A DNA stretch of 64,000 bases from Siphlonurus alternatus (lineage: Eukaryota > Arthropoda > Insecta > Ephemeroptera > Siphlonuridae). Below the pieces are notes generated by a model that did no database searches, was not told the origin of the DNA, and saw only the letters and a program-made list of their open reading frames with translations. The stretch is from the NCBI GenBank assembly GCA_949825025.1, contig OX463786.1:15833309-15897308 (forward strand), in the 5' to 3' direction. Numbering within the stretch: position 1 is the stretch's first letter; every line of letters begins with the position of its first letter. Shown here piece after piece: positions 1 through 11,858 of the stretch. A program made the translations under genes and the position numbers.

Positions 1-949
1 ATATTTTGAAATTTGATATCAAATTTTAGTTCTCACATTTTCTAATATTTAGAAAATATATTATGTATATTACATATATTATATTCAAAAATATTATAGC
101 CTATATTATGAAAATAAATCATACAAAAAAAAAAATTACACTTTCTTTCTGAGATTTTTAACTACAAATCCACCAGAGCTGAAAATTATCATGTATCCAA
201 AAATGTAACAATAAATTAATATGTTATTTTTGTAAAATTGCATTTCAAATTTTTAAAATATTTTGTTATGTAAATTTTAAAATATGTTACCTCTTATTAC
301 AAATAACCATGTAACTAAAACGAGGAGCTCTCTTTTGTTTTGTTATTCACAGTTGACAATAGAGCCTAATGAAAATAAATATCACAAGCCTGATATATCA
401 TATTCATTAGTAAAGCACTATACAATTATTATTATTACTTGAAATATACTTTATGTGCCAAGTATAAAATATAAAGGACTTTTATATACGGTCAGCTTAT
501 ATCAGATTTAATTTATTTCTTTATGGTTATGGTTGTTGTATATTATATTACTATATTTTGTAGGTCAACATATATAAATATAAATTAATTTTTATTTAAA
601 TATAAGATAAAAAATATATATTTATATTATGACACATTTAGTAAATAAAATGTCATTATGATAATGTATTATTATAAATATTTAGTATTTTTTTCTTATG
701 GGTTATAATATTTTTTGTACTTGTTTTTCTAAATATTATGTAAAGAAATGTTTTTTTATGGTGTTTAATCAATTGCTATTTACATAATTATTTTTAATCT
801 ACTTTTATATGAAACACGCAAAGGATGGAAGTAAATAGTCTGACCAACTAATCAATTTAGCTGCATAAGACAGTCAGAATAATGAATCTAAAATCAAGAT
901 ATTTCGTTCGTACTTCATGATTTTTTTTATAATATTTGGATAGAGGACC
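1..949. other. AT-rich non-coding DNA
   Basis: I see no coding frame, RNA gene or recognisable repeat here, only A/T runs and simple TA-rich stretches. Confidence 0.6.
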
Positions 950-1060
950 TGTCAAATTTTTTAACACTCTAACACCATTAAAATCGTGCTGCAAAACGCT
1001 GTGACGTCATAGTCACGCAAATATTTAACACGCAAGCATAGGGAAACGTCAAAGCGTATT
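950..1060. mobile_element. MITE family A, degenerate copy
   Basis: The segment starts GTCAAATTTTTTAACACTC and contains the family A signature of a CTAACACC block, then GCTGTGACGTCATAGTCACG with the CRE octamer at 1002-1009. It ends in a GGGAAACGTCAAAGCG block related to the other arm. The arms are eroded compared with the copy at 41517-41700, so this is an old or partial insertion. Confidence 0.55.
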
Positions 1061-1199
1061 TTCTATATTGATTGTGAGAATTATGAAAAAAAAAAAATCT
1101 GAAATTTGCTTACATAAATTATAAAAACTCGAGATCATCTATCCACATATGTGCAATACAAAAATCGTTACGGTTGTCCATTGATAAGAAAACAAGTAT

Positions 1200-1245
1200 T
1201 CGTCCTGACAGGTTTCCGTAGTTCCTTCAGTCACAATTTCTGAGA
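1200..1245 (+). repeat. SINE central-domain fragment
   Basis: The motif ACAGGTTTCCGTAGTTCC followed by TTCAGTCACAATTTC matches the central domain of the SINE copies at 36813 and 35702 (GAGGTTTCCACGTTTCCCTC...). No tRNA-like head or tail is attached, so only the conserved core survives. Confidence 0.45.
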
Positions 1246-2898
1246 CGCAAATTTTCCACATTTTCACATTCCCCTCATTGGAGTGTATTCCTATTTACAA
1301 CTCTGCATGAAATTAGAAGAACAATCTGGATAATATTCAAAATCAATATAAATTACAAGAGTATATATTTTTTTCTCAGTGTACCAAAGCATATAAACTG
1401 GTAGTTGTAGAGAAAACGAATCAAGCTGTACAAACATAGATACGGAACCACGCCTACCTTGTTTGAACATGCAAATTGTGGATTACACACAGACAAACCA
1501 AACCATCACCCAACATCCAGTTTGCATAAGCTAATAATTTATATACTTTAAACCATTGTGTCAGACTATAGAATTGCTCCATGCAGGCAGCAAGTAATAC
1601 TGATATAAATAACAGATAAAATTTTGTTTTTGTCATTCAAAAATATAAATTTATCTTAGAAATAATAGAAAATATTTTGAGAAGTAAAATTATTTTTATT
1701 TTAATTTAAATTAATTTATCTATAGCTAATTTATATAATTAAAGTCCTTAAGTTACATGTAAATAAGGGTCAAAATCTGATGACAAACTGTCGAACTATA
1801 TATACATTGTAAATATTAACATTGATAAATTGGAAAAAATAAATAAATAAAAAAAGAATGATGAACAGTCATTTCAAAATTAATATTTTTGCAATTGATT
1901 GTAAGATATGAAATTATCCCGGAAAGGTCTGGAATAGATTATTAACACTCAATTTTCATATACCTAGCGCATTTCATCAATATGACAACTCAATATTTTT
2001 ATGATTAATCAAACTTTATGAAGGAAACTCTTGTAATATACGATTATATTATATATATAATTATAAAAATAACGTTTCAACATTAATAAATTTATATATT
2101 AATCTTCTATATAATATATTTATAATTAATTATATATAAGCTGTTTGATTCTGATATTAATTAATATATATTCAATGAAATAATTTAAATTACTTTTCTT
2201 AAAATACATTAAATAAATCCAACGTCTTAATGAAATAAAATATTTTAAGTCATTGATTTTAACATCTTTGACATTTATTTTTAAAACATGACTAAACATT
2301 TCTAATTCCTTACAAGAAAAAAGAGTATTTTTAGTCTAATTTGCATTCTTCTATATTGAGAGGGAAAAAAAGAAGAAAAAGGGTGGAACAAATTTAAAGT
2401 TAACATTAACGGGGACAATATTTAAAGATTGGACTTTTCTTTTAAGAAAAAATAAAAAAAGAGAGAAGAAATGAATTAAAGCAAGGAATATGTATATTAA
2501 AGATAAGACAAATACAAAGTTTGTAGTATTTGTATAATAATGCCTGAATTTTGATCGATGGTAGTTTATTTAATTTAACTTTAGCTCATTCATATTCATA
2601 AGTTTGACAGTTTTAATTGGAAAATATTTAACTTGGAAGTAAATGGCTATAGCAAAATCTTTATTATTATATTATTTAAATCTGTTTTGAAAGAAAAGCA
2701 AGGAGAGTAATTATTATTTATGGTGATCATATAATATTAATAATAAATATTTCAGAATAGAATGTTAGTTTTGTCATTATAAAGATATTAATTTCACTCG
2801 ATTAAGTAACTTTAGAAAGAAGGAAAACTACGCAATATTAACAAATAAATGTAAATAATTTAATTAATTTCTACAGGTAGGTCCTTAATTCCACTGAT
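1246..2898. other. AT-rich non-coding DNA
   Basis: There are long A/T stretches with short local palindromes such as ATATATTATATA near 2050-2130. Nothing is recognisable as a gene. A weak acceptor-donor fusion (TTTCTACAG|GTAGGT) lies on the plus strand at about 2876, too poor a pyrimidine tract to annotate separately. Confidence 0.5.
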
Positions 2899-3044
2899 GT
2901 ACACTCGTCGCCTCAGAAAATTTCCATGCATTTTCAGCCTTATTACTTATTATACAGTATAATCACCATTTCCCGTAAGAATAACACAGAGCATGGTGAT
3001 TAACAAGGTTGCAAGTAGGAAATTTTCCAAGATGACGAGTGTAC
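2899..3044. mobile_element. MITE family D, full hairpin
   Basis: Inverted termini GTACACTCGTCGCCTC and GATGACGAGTGTAC enclose palindromic arms with the family signature GCATGGTGATTAACAAGG. The centre carries the family's CCCGTAAGAATAAC block. The ends fit a TA target with an element starting CACTCGTCGCC, as in Tc1/mariner-type MITEs. It is about 146 bp and has no coding capacity. Other copies are at 35008, 46286, 54578 and 62052. Confidence 0.75.
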
Positions 3045-4168
3045 AAAGTATTGTTTTCCTAAATATTCATGGATGATAATTTTCTGCATACATGTGTACG
3101 TATCGCGGTATATAGTTTATACTGTATACCAAAATAATATAATTTGAATTAGAGTAAAGTATAATCATCTATGCTACATGTGTCTATGTTATGATGGTGA
3201 CTACACTTATATTACGGCAATAAAGACATGACAATAATTGAATAAACTTAAAAATAATTAAAGTATAAAAAAAGTCACTTTAATAATTTCCATACTACAT
3301 TAAAAATTTTGTTCTACCTTTAATTTATATTATACTTTGGAATTCAAATAGAAGCTGGCTGTAGAGGAGAGAACTTATTTTTTCACATGAAAGAATACAA
3401 ACGCTGTGAAGGAAGACTAGAAATAAGAGAATATATAAAATAAAAAGGGCATGAAGAACAAGAAAGAAGGAGTATAAGAAAATTAATAGCAATTCCTTTT
3501 CTCTACTTTATCTCACCCTCAGTCAATGTCTTCTCTTTGTTTTGTCTTGATGAGCCCTCCAAACCTCCCACCCACCCCTTTTTTGCATCCCTCAACACTT
3601 GAGACAAGCGGTGCAGCAACGAGAGTTGGAATGAAAGAATTTGAACCTTAGAGACAGAGTAACAACAGAAATCAAAGGTAAAGGAGACAGAGTGAAAAAG
3701 AAGATGATATTTAAATAGACAGGAAGCAAGGGGGCCATAAGATTCAATCAGATTTTCATCATGTGTTTCGGCTTCTCTTCTTGTTTTTAAGATTGGAAAG
3801 GTTCGATTGAACGTAGAATACTTTCACGTTACTATTTTGATGGGCAATATTTGTCTTCTGGGTTCTAATTATTAGTTTTTGTGTTTTTTAAGTAAAATAG
3901 ATATACGTACCAGGAACAAGGGGACCACACCTTTTATATCATGCCAGCTTGGTCTATCGCGGCTATTGGTGTGAGAACCATTATGTTATGTGCTTCGTGT
4001 ATATCATCTCAAGACCTTTTTTCAACTAAATTTCTAGAAGATACATTTTTTTAATTATTTAATAAATGTCTAAATGCTAAACCGTAGTTGTAATCCACCA
4101 AGAAATCTGTCAAAGTGTTAAAATTCTAAATTTAACGACACACGCAAGAGCTCAATACACAGAATATA

Positions 4169-4170
<2 letters not shown>
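3045..4170. other. AT-rich non-coding DNA with purine-rich stretch
   Basis: The stretch 3400-3480 is GA-rich and 3540-3600 is C-rich (CCTCCCACCCACCCC). There are no coherent splice sites with an open frame, and no repeat family that I recognise. Confidence 0.5.
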
Positions 4171-4237
<67 letters not shown>

Positions 4238-4256
4238 GAGAGGGGGGGGGAGAGAA
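4171..4256. repeat. (AG)n microsatellite
   Basis: An almost pure AG dinucleotide array with a short G-run interruption near 4242-4250. Apparent Ser-Leu or Arg-Glu reading frames across it are microsatellite artefacts. Confidence 0.98.
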
Positions 4257-5096
4257 GGTTAAATTCTTACGTCTATAAGAAGAACATTTGTGAGAAACAA
4301 GAGACACGTTCCTAGATTTAATCAGCTCTCCCTTTATATCACCCATCTCCTCCACAGTACAATACCAGACAATAGGAACTTGACTTGTGTTGAACCCCAT
4401 GCACAGTATTGATTTGTGATAATTGGAGATAAAATTGGTAATAAAATATAAATGGGAATTTATCAATGTAATAGTTGACAGCACTTGTAATAATTGATAG
4501 CCTACAGTCATATAAATTGTATTATATGAAATGTAATAACAAAATCAATGTTGTACAGTATACTTATTATTTCAAAACATATACCAAAATCTGTGTTAAT
4601 ATGTATCCATAATCAAGCTCTTTACTTGATGTTTGAATGTAGAATAAATGGACTCTTTATCAAGTTCTTTTTGAGTTGTGATTAGCAATAAATACAACTT
4701 TAAAACATAAAAAAAAAAATAAAAAATATTGAAATTAAAATTTAAGTTTCCGTATTTTCAAATTTATTCAAAGGGGGATTTTTTTTTTTTTTAGTATTCA
4801 AAGATATGTTTGAGCAAGTAAAAATTTTCATCAGTATATGTTACAGAAGTCTTTCGCTTTTAAAACTTGGATATTTCACACGATACACATGAAGTTTTGG
4901 GTCTTACGGACTTGCAAAAACAAAAAATTACTTTAAAATATCATATAACGCTTTATATTATATCTAATAATATAAATTAAAAAAAAATGAACCGTGTACA
5001 CCTTCCGTAATCGAGTTTTATAGGAATTTGGATATGCGGTACAAAAAGTGTAGGTTTGTGAACAGAATATATTATGTAGACATGTAGAGATAGTAA

Positions 5097-5100
<4 letters not shown>
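4257..5100. other. AT-rich non-coding DNA
   Basis: No gene or recognised repeat seen. It includes a T11 run near 4780. Confidence 0.5.

Positions 5101-5184
<84 letters not shown>
5101..5184. repeat. (CT)n microsatellite
   Basis: CT dinucleotide array with one TTT interruption near 5168. Confidence 0.98.
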
Positions 5185-5509
5185 TAGTAACATTCCACCA
5201 AAAAAGTCAATTAAAGTCACATAAATATAAAAAAAATCCATTTTATACACCTGTATACGCTCAAAATAGATACAATGTGACACACAAAAAATATATATTA
5301 CCACATCAAAGTGTGTATGTAAAAAAAAATTGTCCACCGTATGCAAATGACGTAATGAGTCGCAAGAGACGCGAGTAGTTATACGCTAGGTCGAGTTTTC
5401 AGCCGCTGTGTCGTTTTTTAGCCCTACTTGTCTCTAGGGAGACGCCTGCAAAAAGTACAGAGTAACTAGACGAATAGGTGACATCGTGCATACATAAAAT
5501 AATAAAGCC
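5185..5509. other. Non-coding DNA with a CpG-richer patch
   Basis: The patch 5345-5460 is less AT-rich and CpG-containing (ATGACGTAATGAGTCGCAAG, then GAGACGCGAGTAG). No open frame, splice pair or promoter arrangement supports a gene. Confidence 0.4.
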
Positions 5510-5638
5510 AAGGTACAATTTTGCATACAATGTTTCCTTACAAGAAAATTTTATTCCCATACACACAAAAGGAGTTTTGAAGTTTTCTTGTAAGAATAAA
5601 AAATTATGCAAAATTTATCGTGTGTAATACAGGCTTAA
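5510..5638. mobile_element. MITE family J
   Basis: Inverted arms share ATTTTGCATACAAT, TTTCCTTACAAGAAAA and their complements. The right end GTGTGTAATACAGGCTTAA finishes in TTAA like the right ends of the copies at 7370 and 11738. It is non-coding. The left end is worn. Confidence 0.6.
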
Positions 5639-5689
5639 GAGCATATTAATTACTATAATACATTTCAATGAGATTATGGATTATTAAAA

Positions 5690-5791
5690 CGCAGGAAGTT
5701 ATCCATGTTTTTCACCAACCACAGTATCATTGAATTACGATGGCGCTTACCCGCAGTTTGTGAGAAACGTGGATAACTTTTGTGAATCGCT
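5690..5791. mobile_element. MITE family E, diverged copy
   Basis: The arms AAGTTATCCATGTTTTTCACC and GTGAGAAACGTGGATAACTT face each other, and the right tip reads TTGTGAATCGC. This matches the tip (GCGATTCAC..AGTTATCC) of family E at 55991. The centre is eroded. Confidence 0.55.
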
Positions 5792-6593
5792 TCTATTGTC
5801 CGTCAAAAAGTTTTTCATCGTGTTTTTGTAAAGTCCTCGGTAATTGGTATAGACAGTTTAAAACGAAGAACCTTATTGGTCGAACACGAACCTAAGTATA
5901 GTACCGAATATTCATGATGAAAACTAAGTTGATTATGACAGCCATGTGCTTCATGTAGCATTGAATTAGACAAAACAAAAATTTATAATAAGAAGTATAG
6001 TATAAGACAAAAACAGGAGTGGTGTTGAATAGACTATGATTGGTCATTCAGAGTCATTGAATAATAGGAAGGTAATATATCTATACGTATGCTAAGCACG
6101 ATTCAATATATAAAAAAGTAAAATAGCACTGTTTTACGTAAATGTATACATTGACATGCAAATATTTCTAAATACCAAGAGAATTTGAAATAGTTTTCAA
6201 AAACTATATATACGTGTGTTCAGAAAATTACACAACTGAAGTGGAAAAAGACATGGACTTAACAATATAAAACTAATGAATCTATTATAGATATGAATAA
6301 AAAAAATTTAAATAAGATTTTCATATGATGTTCATTAATTTGATTTTTTATCAAATTTTGATTTCTCTCTATTTTATGTAATACGGAGTACGGGTGCATA
6401 ATATTTGTATTGCTTTACCTGTATATTTTGTATTGTACCTTGCTTTTTGTGGCAACGTCCTATAGCAGTAACGTTACCAGCTGTAGCAAAAGCAAGCAAA
6501 GAGAGAAGGGAGAAACTCACAGTCGTTTTTCCCTCGCTGCCTTGACAAGCCGACCGAGAATAATTCCGCTTTCTGTGCCACCCACCACACCTT

Positions 6594-6600
<7 letters not shown>
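5792..6600. other. Non-coding DNA
   Basis: AT-rich up to 6460. 6470-6600 is more balanced in base composition and contains short Ser/Thr-coding frames that run into the CT array. I see no splice structure that would make them genes. Confidence 0.45.
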
Positions 6601-6645
<45 letters not shown>

Positions 6646-6669
6646 TTCTCTTCTCTCTTTCTCTCTCAC
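6601..6669. repeat. (CT)n microsatellite, imperfect
   Basis: CT array that becomes interrupted by TTC units after 6637. Confidence 0.97.
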
Positions 6670-7369
6670 TACTTCGTCACGGTACGATATCACATGCATA
6701 CCTAGTTCACAATAGCAGCAAACACTAATTTCACCACAAAAGAAACCAACAGCATTACATTTTATTTTTTAATAATTGAATTTAGTTTTTCACTCAAGGG
6801 TTTTAGAATATTTTACTTCACTTTTCTACAATTTTGACTATAAATTTTGAAGAGATAAACGAGTTAAAATTGTGTAGAATTTAAAACGCCATTTTGCCAA
6901 ACGCCTGTAGATAAATGTGAGTATGCAACTTTACGTACTTTGAAGCTATACTGGTTGCATATATTCCAGGGTAGAAAAATAAAATTTTATTTTCTTCTGG
7001 TTTTAGTATTTTAAATTTAAAATAATCAAGGTTCATTTGAATGTATAGATATTTTTATCTAATTCGACTAACAATAAGTGTATCTATTGTACTGTGTTCT
7101 TTAATACAGTAAAAATAAAACCTTTTAAAAATTTTAATAAACTAAACTGAAACTGTTTTAAGCCAAATATTGTAACTCATAAGTCAAACTAAGTACTTCT
7201 TTTTTTAAGTTGGATTAATTCAATTGTGGTAATTAATCCATGGTATTACACAACACCTTTTTGCTTACAGTTTTTCAATGCAATTAAATATCATCGTTTC
7301 ATATTTGCAAACAATTTTTTTATTATATTTTTATAAATGAATTGTAAGCCAAAAATTTGTATAATCGCT
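6670..7369. other. AT-rich non-coding DNA
   Basis: Nothing recognisable beyond A/T-rich sequence. Confidence 0.5.
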
Positions 7370-7441
7370 TCATATTGCTTGCATATATAGGAAGAGAGAG
7401 CAAAAAATTGTAATCAAAATTATACTATGTAATACCAGCTT
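7370..7441. mobile_element. MITE family J fragment
   Basis: The right part reads AAAAAATTGTAATCAAAATT then ATGTAATACCAGCTTAA, matching the right arm and TTAA end of the family J copies at 5638 and 11857. The left arm is not convincing. Confidence 0.4.
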
Positions 7442-8982
7442 AACGTAAAAAATTAAAACCTTTACTACTACTGTACCATTTTAAACTGAACTCACAGATT
7501 AATGTAAACAAGTTCGGCAGTACATTAATTAAAATAAATATCAAATAATAAATAACTTTATATTACATTTCTGACTAACCTTTTGAAGTAATAATTCATA
7601 AAAAACTTGAAGCAAATATAATATCAAATACTCCCCTTCAATAAAAGAAACGTAAAAACAGTAATTAAATAAAACCAATAAAAAAAATAATGATATGTAA
7701 ATAAAATTCATATGATATGCTAAAAAAAATCAATGGTATGTTATTCAGTTTTGATATTAATGCAAATATCAAAAATGCAATTTTTATATTTTTGCAGAGG
7801 GGGATGATGAAAAAAGGGAGGATTTTTTTTTTATGTTTATAGGGAGTTATATTCACTTGCAAATTAAACAGTTGACGATCACAAAAATGTGTGTAGAAAA
7901 CGTTAATGAGTGTTTTTACCCCATACAGGGTTGAGATTGGGACATATAATATAGAGAAGAGACAGGCAAATAAACGATATATTCAACCACCAACTTTTAA
8001 TAAAACTCTCAACTACTACAGTAAAGAGGGAGAGAAAGTGTTAGAAAATATTTAAAACCAAAAATATTTGAAGATATAAAACATGGGTATTCATAGAGAT
8101 TGATGGAAAAACATTTTCCTATACAATATATTTTTTTAGAAACAAACTTTTTTTAAATAACTTTTTTTTTTTATTCAATAAAACTTTTTTGTATCTAAAT
8201 AATACAATATTGTTTTTAAGTACTTAATAAAAGTTTGAAAATCTTAAAGAAAAGTTAATAATAACATGATATATAATTAATGTCAATAACTAATTCTTTA
8301 TTAGTAAGAGGGTGGAAGAGAATATCATAAATTAATTAAAGTTTATTTTAATGATTCACACCAACGTTATTCAAATAAAAACATCTTCTTTAATCAATAT
8401 TTATATAATTATAATATCAAGTGATTATAACAGATATGTATTTTCAGTTAGGATGATGTAAATATTATCATGAAAGTAGAACTTGAGAGAGAAAATACTT
8501 TGAGTGAAAAGTTGGCATTCCCATGCTGAGCTGTATGAGTGCAGAGAATTCTAAAATTCTTATTGTAATTAGTATAGGGGACTCGAATTATTGTTAAATT
8601 TAAATATTTCAAATAATTATTATTTTTTAAAGCTTTAATTAAAAAATACTCCTGCCTTTGTACTGTAAAATTTTACTTGCACAACAAACAATCACAGAAT
8701 ATATCCGAAATAAGTTTAACTTGTTAAAAAAAAAATCGATACATTTTAAGTCAGTATGATAATTATGCATAATTTATTAAGGAAGAGCATCTCGAACCCA
8801 GCAAGTCACGTGTCACGTATACCTCAGACAATAGAAACTTTACCACATATTTAATTCTTTATAAAAGCTGTAAATAAAACGGAGAAAAATATCGGAAAAG
8901 GTAAGAAAAAGACTAAAAAGTTCAAGAATCATCCAATAGACGGAGCACAGGCGTGAAATTTGTGTTGCATTAAAAAGTATAT
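7442..8982. other. AT-rich non-coding DNA
   Basis: A/T-rich sequence with poly-A/T tracts (8106-8175). No gene or repeat family recognised. Confidence 0.5.
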
Positions 8983-9470
8983 AATACAATTCTGGTGCAT
9001 TTACGACATTTTCCGTTAAAGAATAAAGGTAAAGAAACTGCAGAAAATGACTATATCATCGTTGAAGAGCAGATATGACGTTTTTCTTTAACACTCCAGT
9101 GCATTTATGACTTTTTATTATAAAAATTAATAGTGGCGGAGGAAGAGCAGTTAAAAAGACAACAGCAAATGACCCTCCCTCATCTTTTAAGAGTAGATAT
9201 GACGTTTATCTATATCATTCTGGTGGATTTACGACATTTTTCGTTGCAGAAAATGAATGGTTGCGACTATAATAACGAAAAGCACAGATGATGAAGAAAC
9301 TGCAGCAAATGACCCTCTCATCGTTGAAGAGTAGATATGGCGTTTGTCTATACAATTTCGGTTGGATTTACGACATTTTTCGTTCCAGAAAATGAATGGT
9401 GACGACTAATAACGAAGGCACAGCCGGCAAAGAGGCAATAGCAGCCGTTGGTTTGCTGGAGCTTTCAACT
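8983..9470. repeat. Four-unit degenerate tandem repeat (about 105-140 bp)
   Basis: Units start near 8983, 9089, 9211 and 9349. Each opens with a form of TTCTGGTGGATTTACGACAT. Most then have TTTTCGTT..AGAAAATGAATGG, a GAAACTGCAGCAAATGACCC block, TCATCGTTGAAGAGTAGATA and TGACGTTT. Units differ by substitutions and deletions, so the array is not recent. The fourth unit runs into GC-richer unique sequence (GCCGTTGGTTTGCTGGAGC). A 63-codon minus-strand frame at 9559-9368 overlaps it but has no splice or homology support. Confidence 0.75.
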
Positions 9471-9975
9471 GTTGTATAAAGAGACGAGACAGATCGATAC
9501 AAGAGAAACAAGTGCATGCCGCAGTCAGGACCCAATGTGTCTGTCTTTGTAGTGGTCACTACAAACCTAATGGCCTGGGGCGATAAACTAGAACGAGATT
9601 CGTTACAATAAAGAAAATATTACAGTTGAAAAACTTGAATAAGTTTTAATTAATTAATAAGTAATCAAATATATTATATTCATAGTTACATTTCTGCAAA
9701 TCATTATTATAAATTATAATATACCAATTCCGACTTGTAATGAGTGAATTAGATCGATTACAAAGAGAAATAAACAATTTTTTTAAACGGAAATTTGTAT
9801 CTCGATAATGCAGTTAATCTTTTATTTATAATATTTGTAAATGTTTATAATAATGGAACATGCAGTAATAAAAATAATATGAGTTTTCACACTGTACTTA
9901 ATTTAATTTATATATTATATATATATTTTTTCTTTTAAAAAATTAAAAATAATAATAAATTTATTTAAAATAAAT
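9471..9975. other. AT-rich non-coding DNA
   Basis: Nothing recognised after the tandem array. The sequence becomes strongly AT-rich from 9600. Confidence 0.5.
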
Positions 9976-10296
9976 AATGGAGTAACGACCTCAAAATTTT
10001 TTATTGCAAAAATGGATGGAGGGTGCAAAAATATGCTACTTTGAATTTTTTCAGATTTTTCTGAGACCGGGAAGTATTTTTAAAAAATTATTGAAAGTCC
10101 ATTTTGATGACGTCACGAGGCGCCTCTCCTTAAGAAACGGCTAGGACATTAACGCCCGTGACGTCACAAAAAGGACTTTCAATAATTTTTTAAAAATACT
10201 TCCGGGTTTCAGAAAAATCTGAAAAAATTCAGAGTAGCATATTTTTGCACCCTCTATCCATTTCTGCAATAAAAAAATTGAGGTCGGTACTCCATT
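9976..10296 (-). mobile_element. Hairpin MITE family B, B1 tips
   Basis: Full-length palindrome of about 321 bp. Its tips are AATGGAGTAACGACCTCAA and TTGAGGTCGGTACTCCATT. The mid-arms carry the family core (TTTTTCAGATTTTTCTGAGA then CCGGGAAGTATTTTTAAAAA). TGACGTCA octamers stand symmetrically at 10108-10115 and 10159-10166. The apical sequence TCCTTAAGAAACGGCTAGG is asymmetric and sets the orientation as minus relative to the copy at 45180. No coding capacity. Confidence 0.85.
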
Positions 10297-11235
10297 GAAA
10301 TAATTCATAAATATAATTATTTTTTTTAATGAAATACAAGTGACAAACATTGTTATTATAATTTTCCTAAATTAAACTTTGAATATAAATAAACCAGTTT
10401 TTTTATTTTATCCCTATCTTTCTCTGTAATAATTCATATATACAGCTACAATTTATACAAGTTAGCATTTCTTGTCCAGTTTCACTATATTAATTACTAA
10501 AAGCAATAAAATTCTCAAGGGTTGAATTAACTTTACACGTTGGTATTTCATTTCTATATTCTCTCAACTTTAAAACAAAAATGATATGAACTAGGCAATC
10601 AAATTAGTTTAATAATTTTTTATATATAAAACAAAACTTAGGATATCAAATAACATGAGACAATAGAAGGAAGCTAGGGAAGTCAGAGAAATTTATATAC
10701 AGAAAAAAAGTTGGAAGTGAACGTTGTGAATACCAAATACCCCCTTGTTGTTCAAGTCTGTGCTGCTCTTTAGCAAGATAAAATCGTTTTTATGTACAAC
10801 CACCACTGCTAACATGGACAGTAGGAGTTAAAACATACACGACAAATATACTTCACTAACTTTTTTGTACACTTTAAGTTAACAAAAAAAGAAGTGTATT
10901 GTTAAATGTGACATATTTATTAATAATAAATATTATGTTAAAGTTTTTTTGTATGATGACAACATACAGTACGTATGCACCCTACTTAAGTTTTTTTTTA
11001 TAAGGAATTAAATTTATAACTTAGGGGTAAATATACAAAAAATAATATTATTATTTATATATTTTTATAAATATTTAAAGAAAACTAGTTATTTTTGTAG
11101 GATCGAGTTATATTATAAACTACTAATTATTTTTTTAATACAACACGTTTAAAAATTGTTTTTTTTTTTTTTATTATTTTTGTAACTAGCACTCACCAAA
11201 CAAAAAGCTCAAACATCACAGCATTAATATTTGTC
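10297..11235. other. AT-rich non-coding DNA
   Basis: No gene or repeat recognised. Confidence 0.5.
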
Positions 11236-11262
11236 CTTACCTGAAACAAAAGAACAAAGAAT
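11236..11262 (-). promoter_or_regulatory. Candidate recursive-splicing (ratchet) site
   Basis: Read on the minus strand, a pyrimidine-rich tract (TTCTTTGTTCTTTTGTTTCAG) ends in CAG at 11243-11241 and is followed at once by GTAAGG from 11240. A strong 3' splice site fused to a strong 5' splice site is the hallmark of zero-nucleotide ratchet points known from long introns in flies and vertebrates. It lies about 32.5 kb downstream of the minus-strand donor at 43803, where a ratchet point would be expected in that intron. Use is inferred, not shown. Confidence 0.5.
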
Positions 11263-11737
11263 TATAAGAGGATGCACATTGCATTATACTTACAGTACAA
11301 TAAATAATTGGTATAACTTTATAAATAAAATTACTAATTTTTATTAATAATTAAAACGTACGAATTAATGATCTTTTTATAGAGGACATAAAGGACCAAG
11401 AGATGACGCTGACGTCTGAAAATTTTGCTCTTTGCATCGAGGATACGGCAATACCTATAGCATGGGGAGAATCACAAAAATTATCAACTTTTTAGGAAAG
11501 AAATCACTTACGAAGTTGAAATATTTTTTTTATATTTGTCCGAAAGTATTTGACAACTAATTATGGTGTTGACATTTCTGTAAAAATATGCTCTGACTGC
11601 TGACAGAGCATTTACATGATTTTACAATGTTAATCATATACAGCAATCCTCGCCAGACGCACGTGGTTCCAGCAGTTACCACTAGGTTCGCACTAACTTT
11701 ATGACGCCAATAATAAATTGTACAGTAGGGTACAATA
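11263..11737. other. Non-coding DNA
   Basis: AT-rich with two more balanced patches (11395-11470 and 11645-11710). No supported gene. Confidence 0.45.
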
Positions 11738-11858
11738 TAAAGCAGGTATTACACGATAAATTTTGAATACAATTTTTCCTTTCAAGAAAACTTGAACTCC
11801 ATTTGATTGTATAGCGGAAAAATTGTATGCAAAATTGTATCGTGTAATACTGACTTAA
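11738..11858. mobile_element. MITE family J, best copy
   Basis: The tips GCAGGTATTACACGATAAAT and GTATCGTGTAATACTGACTTAA are inverted repeats, followed inward by TTGAATACAATTTTTCC and its counterpart. It is about 120 bp. The right end is TTAA. The left reads TATAAA, perhaps a mutated TTAA. Confidence 0.7.

Noticed and set aside
10141..10350. Short frames in family B hairpins (also 45183-45380 and 48659-48850)
   Set aside because: Same hairpin sequence read repeatedly; no coding constraint.
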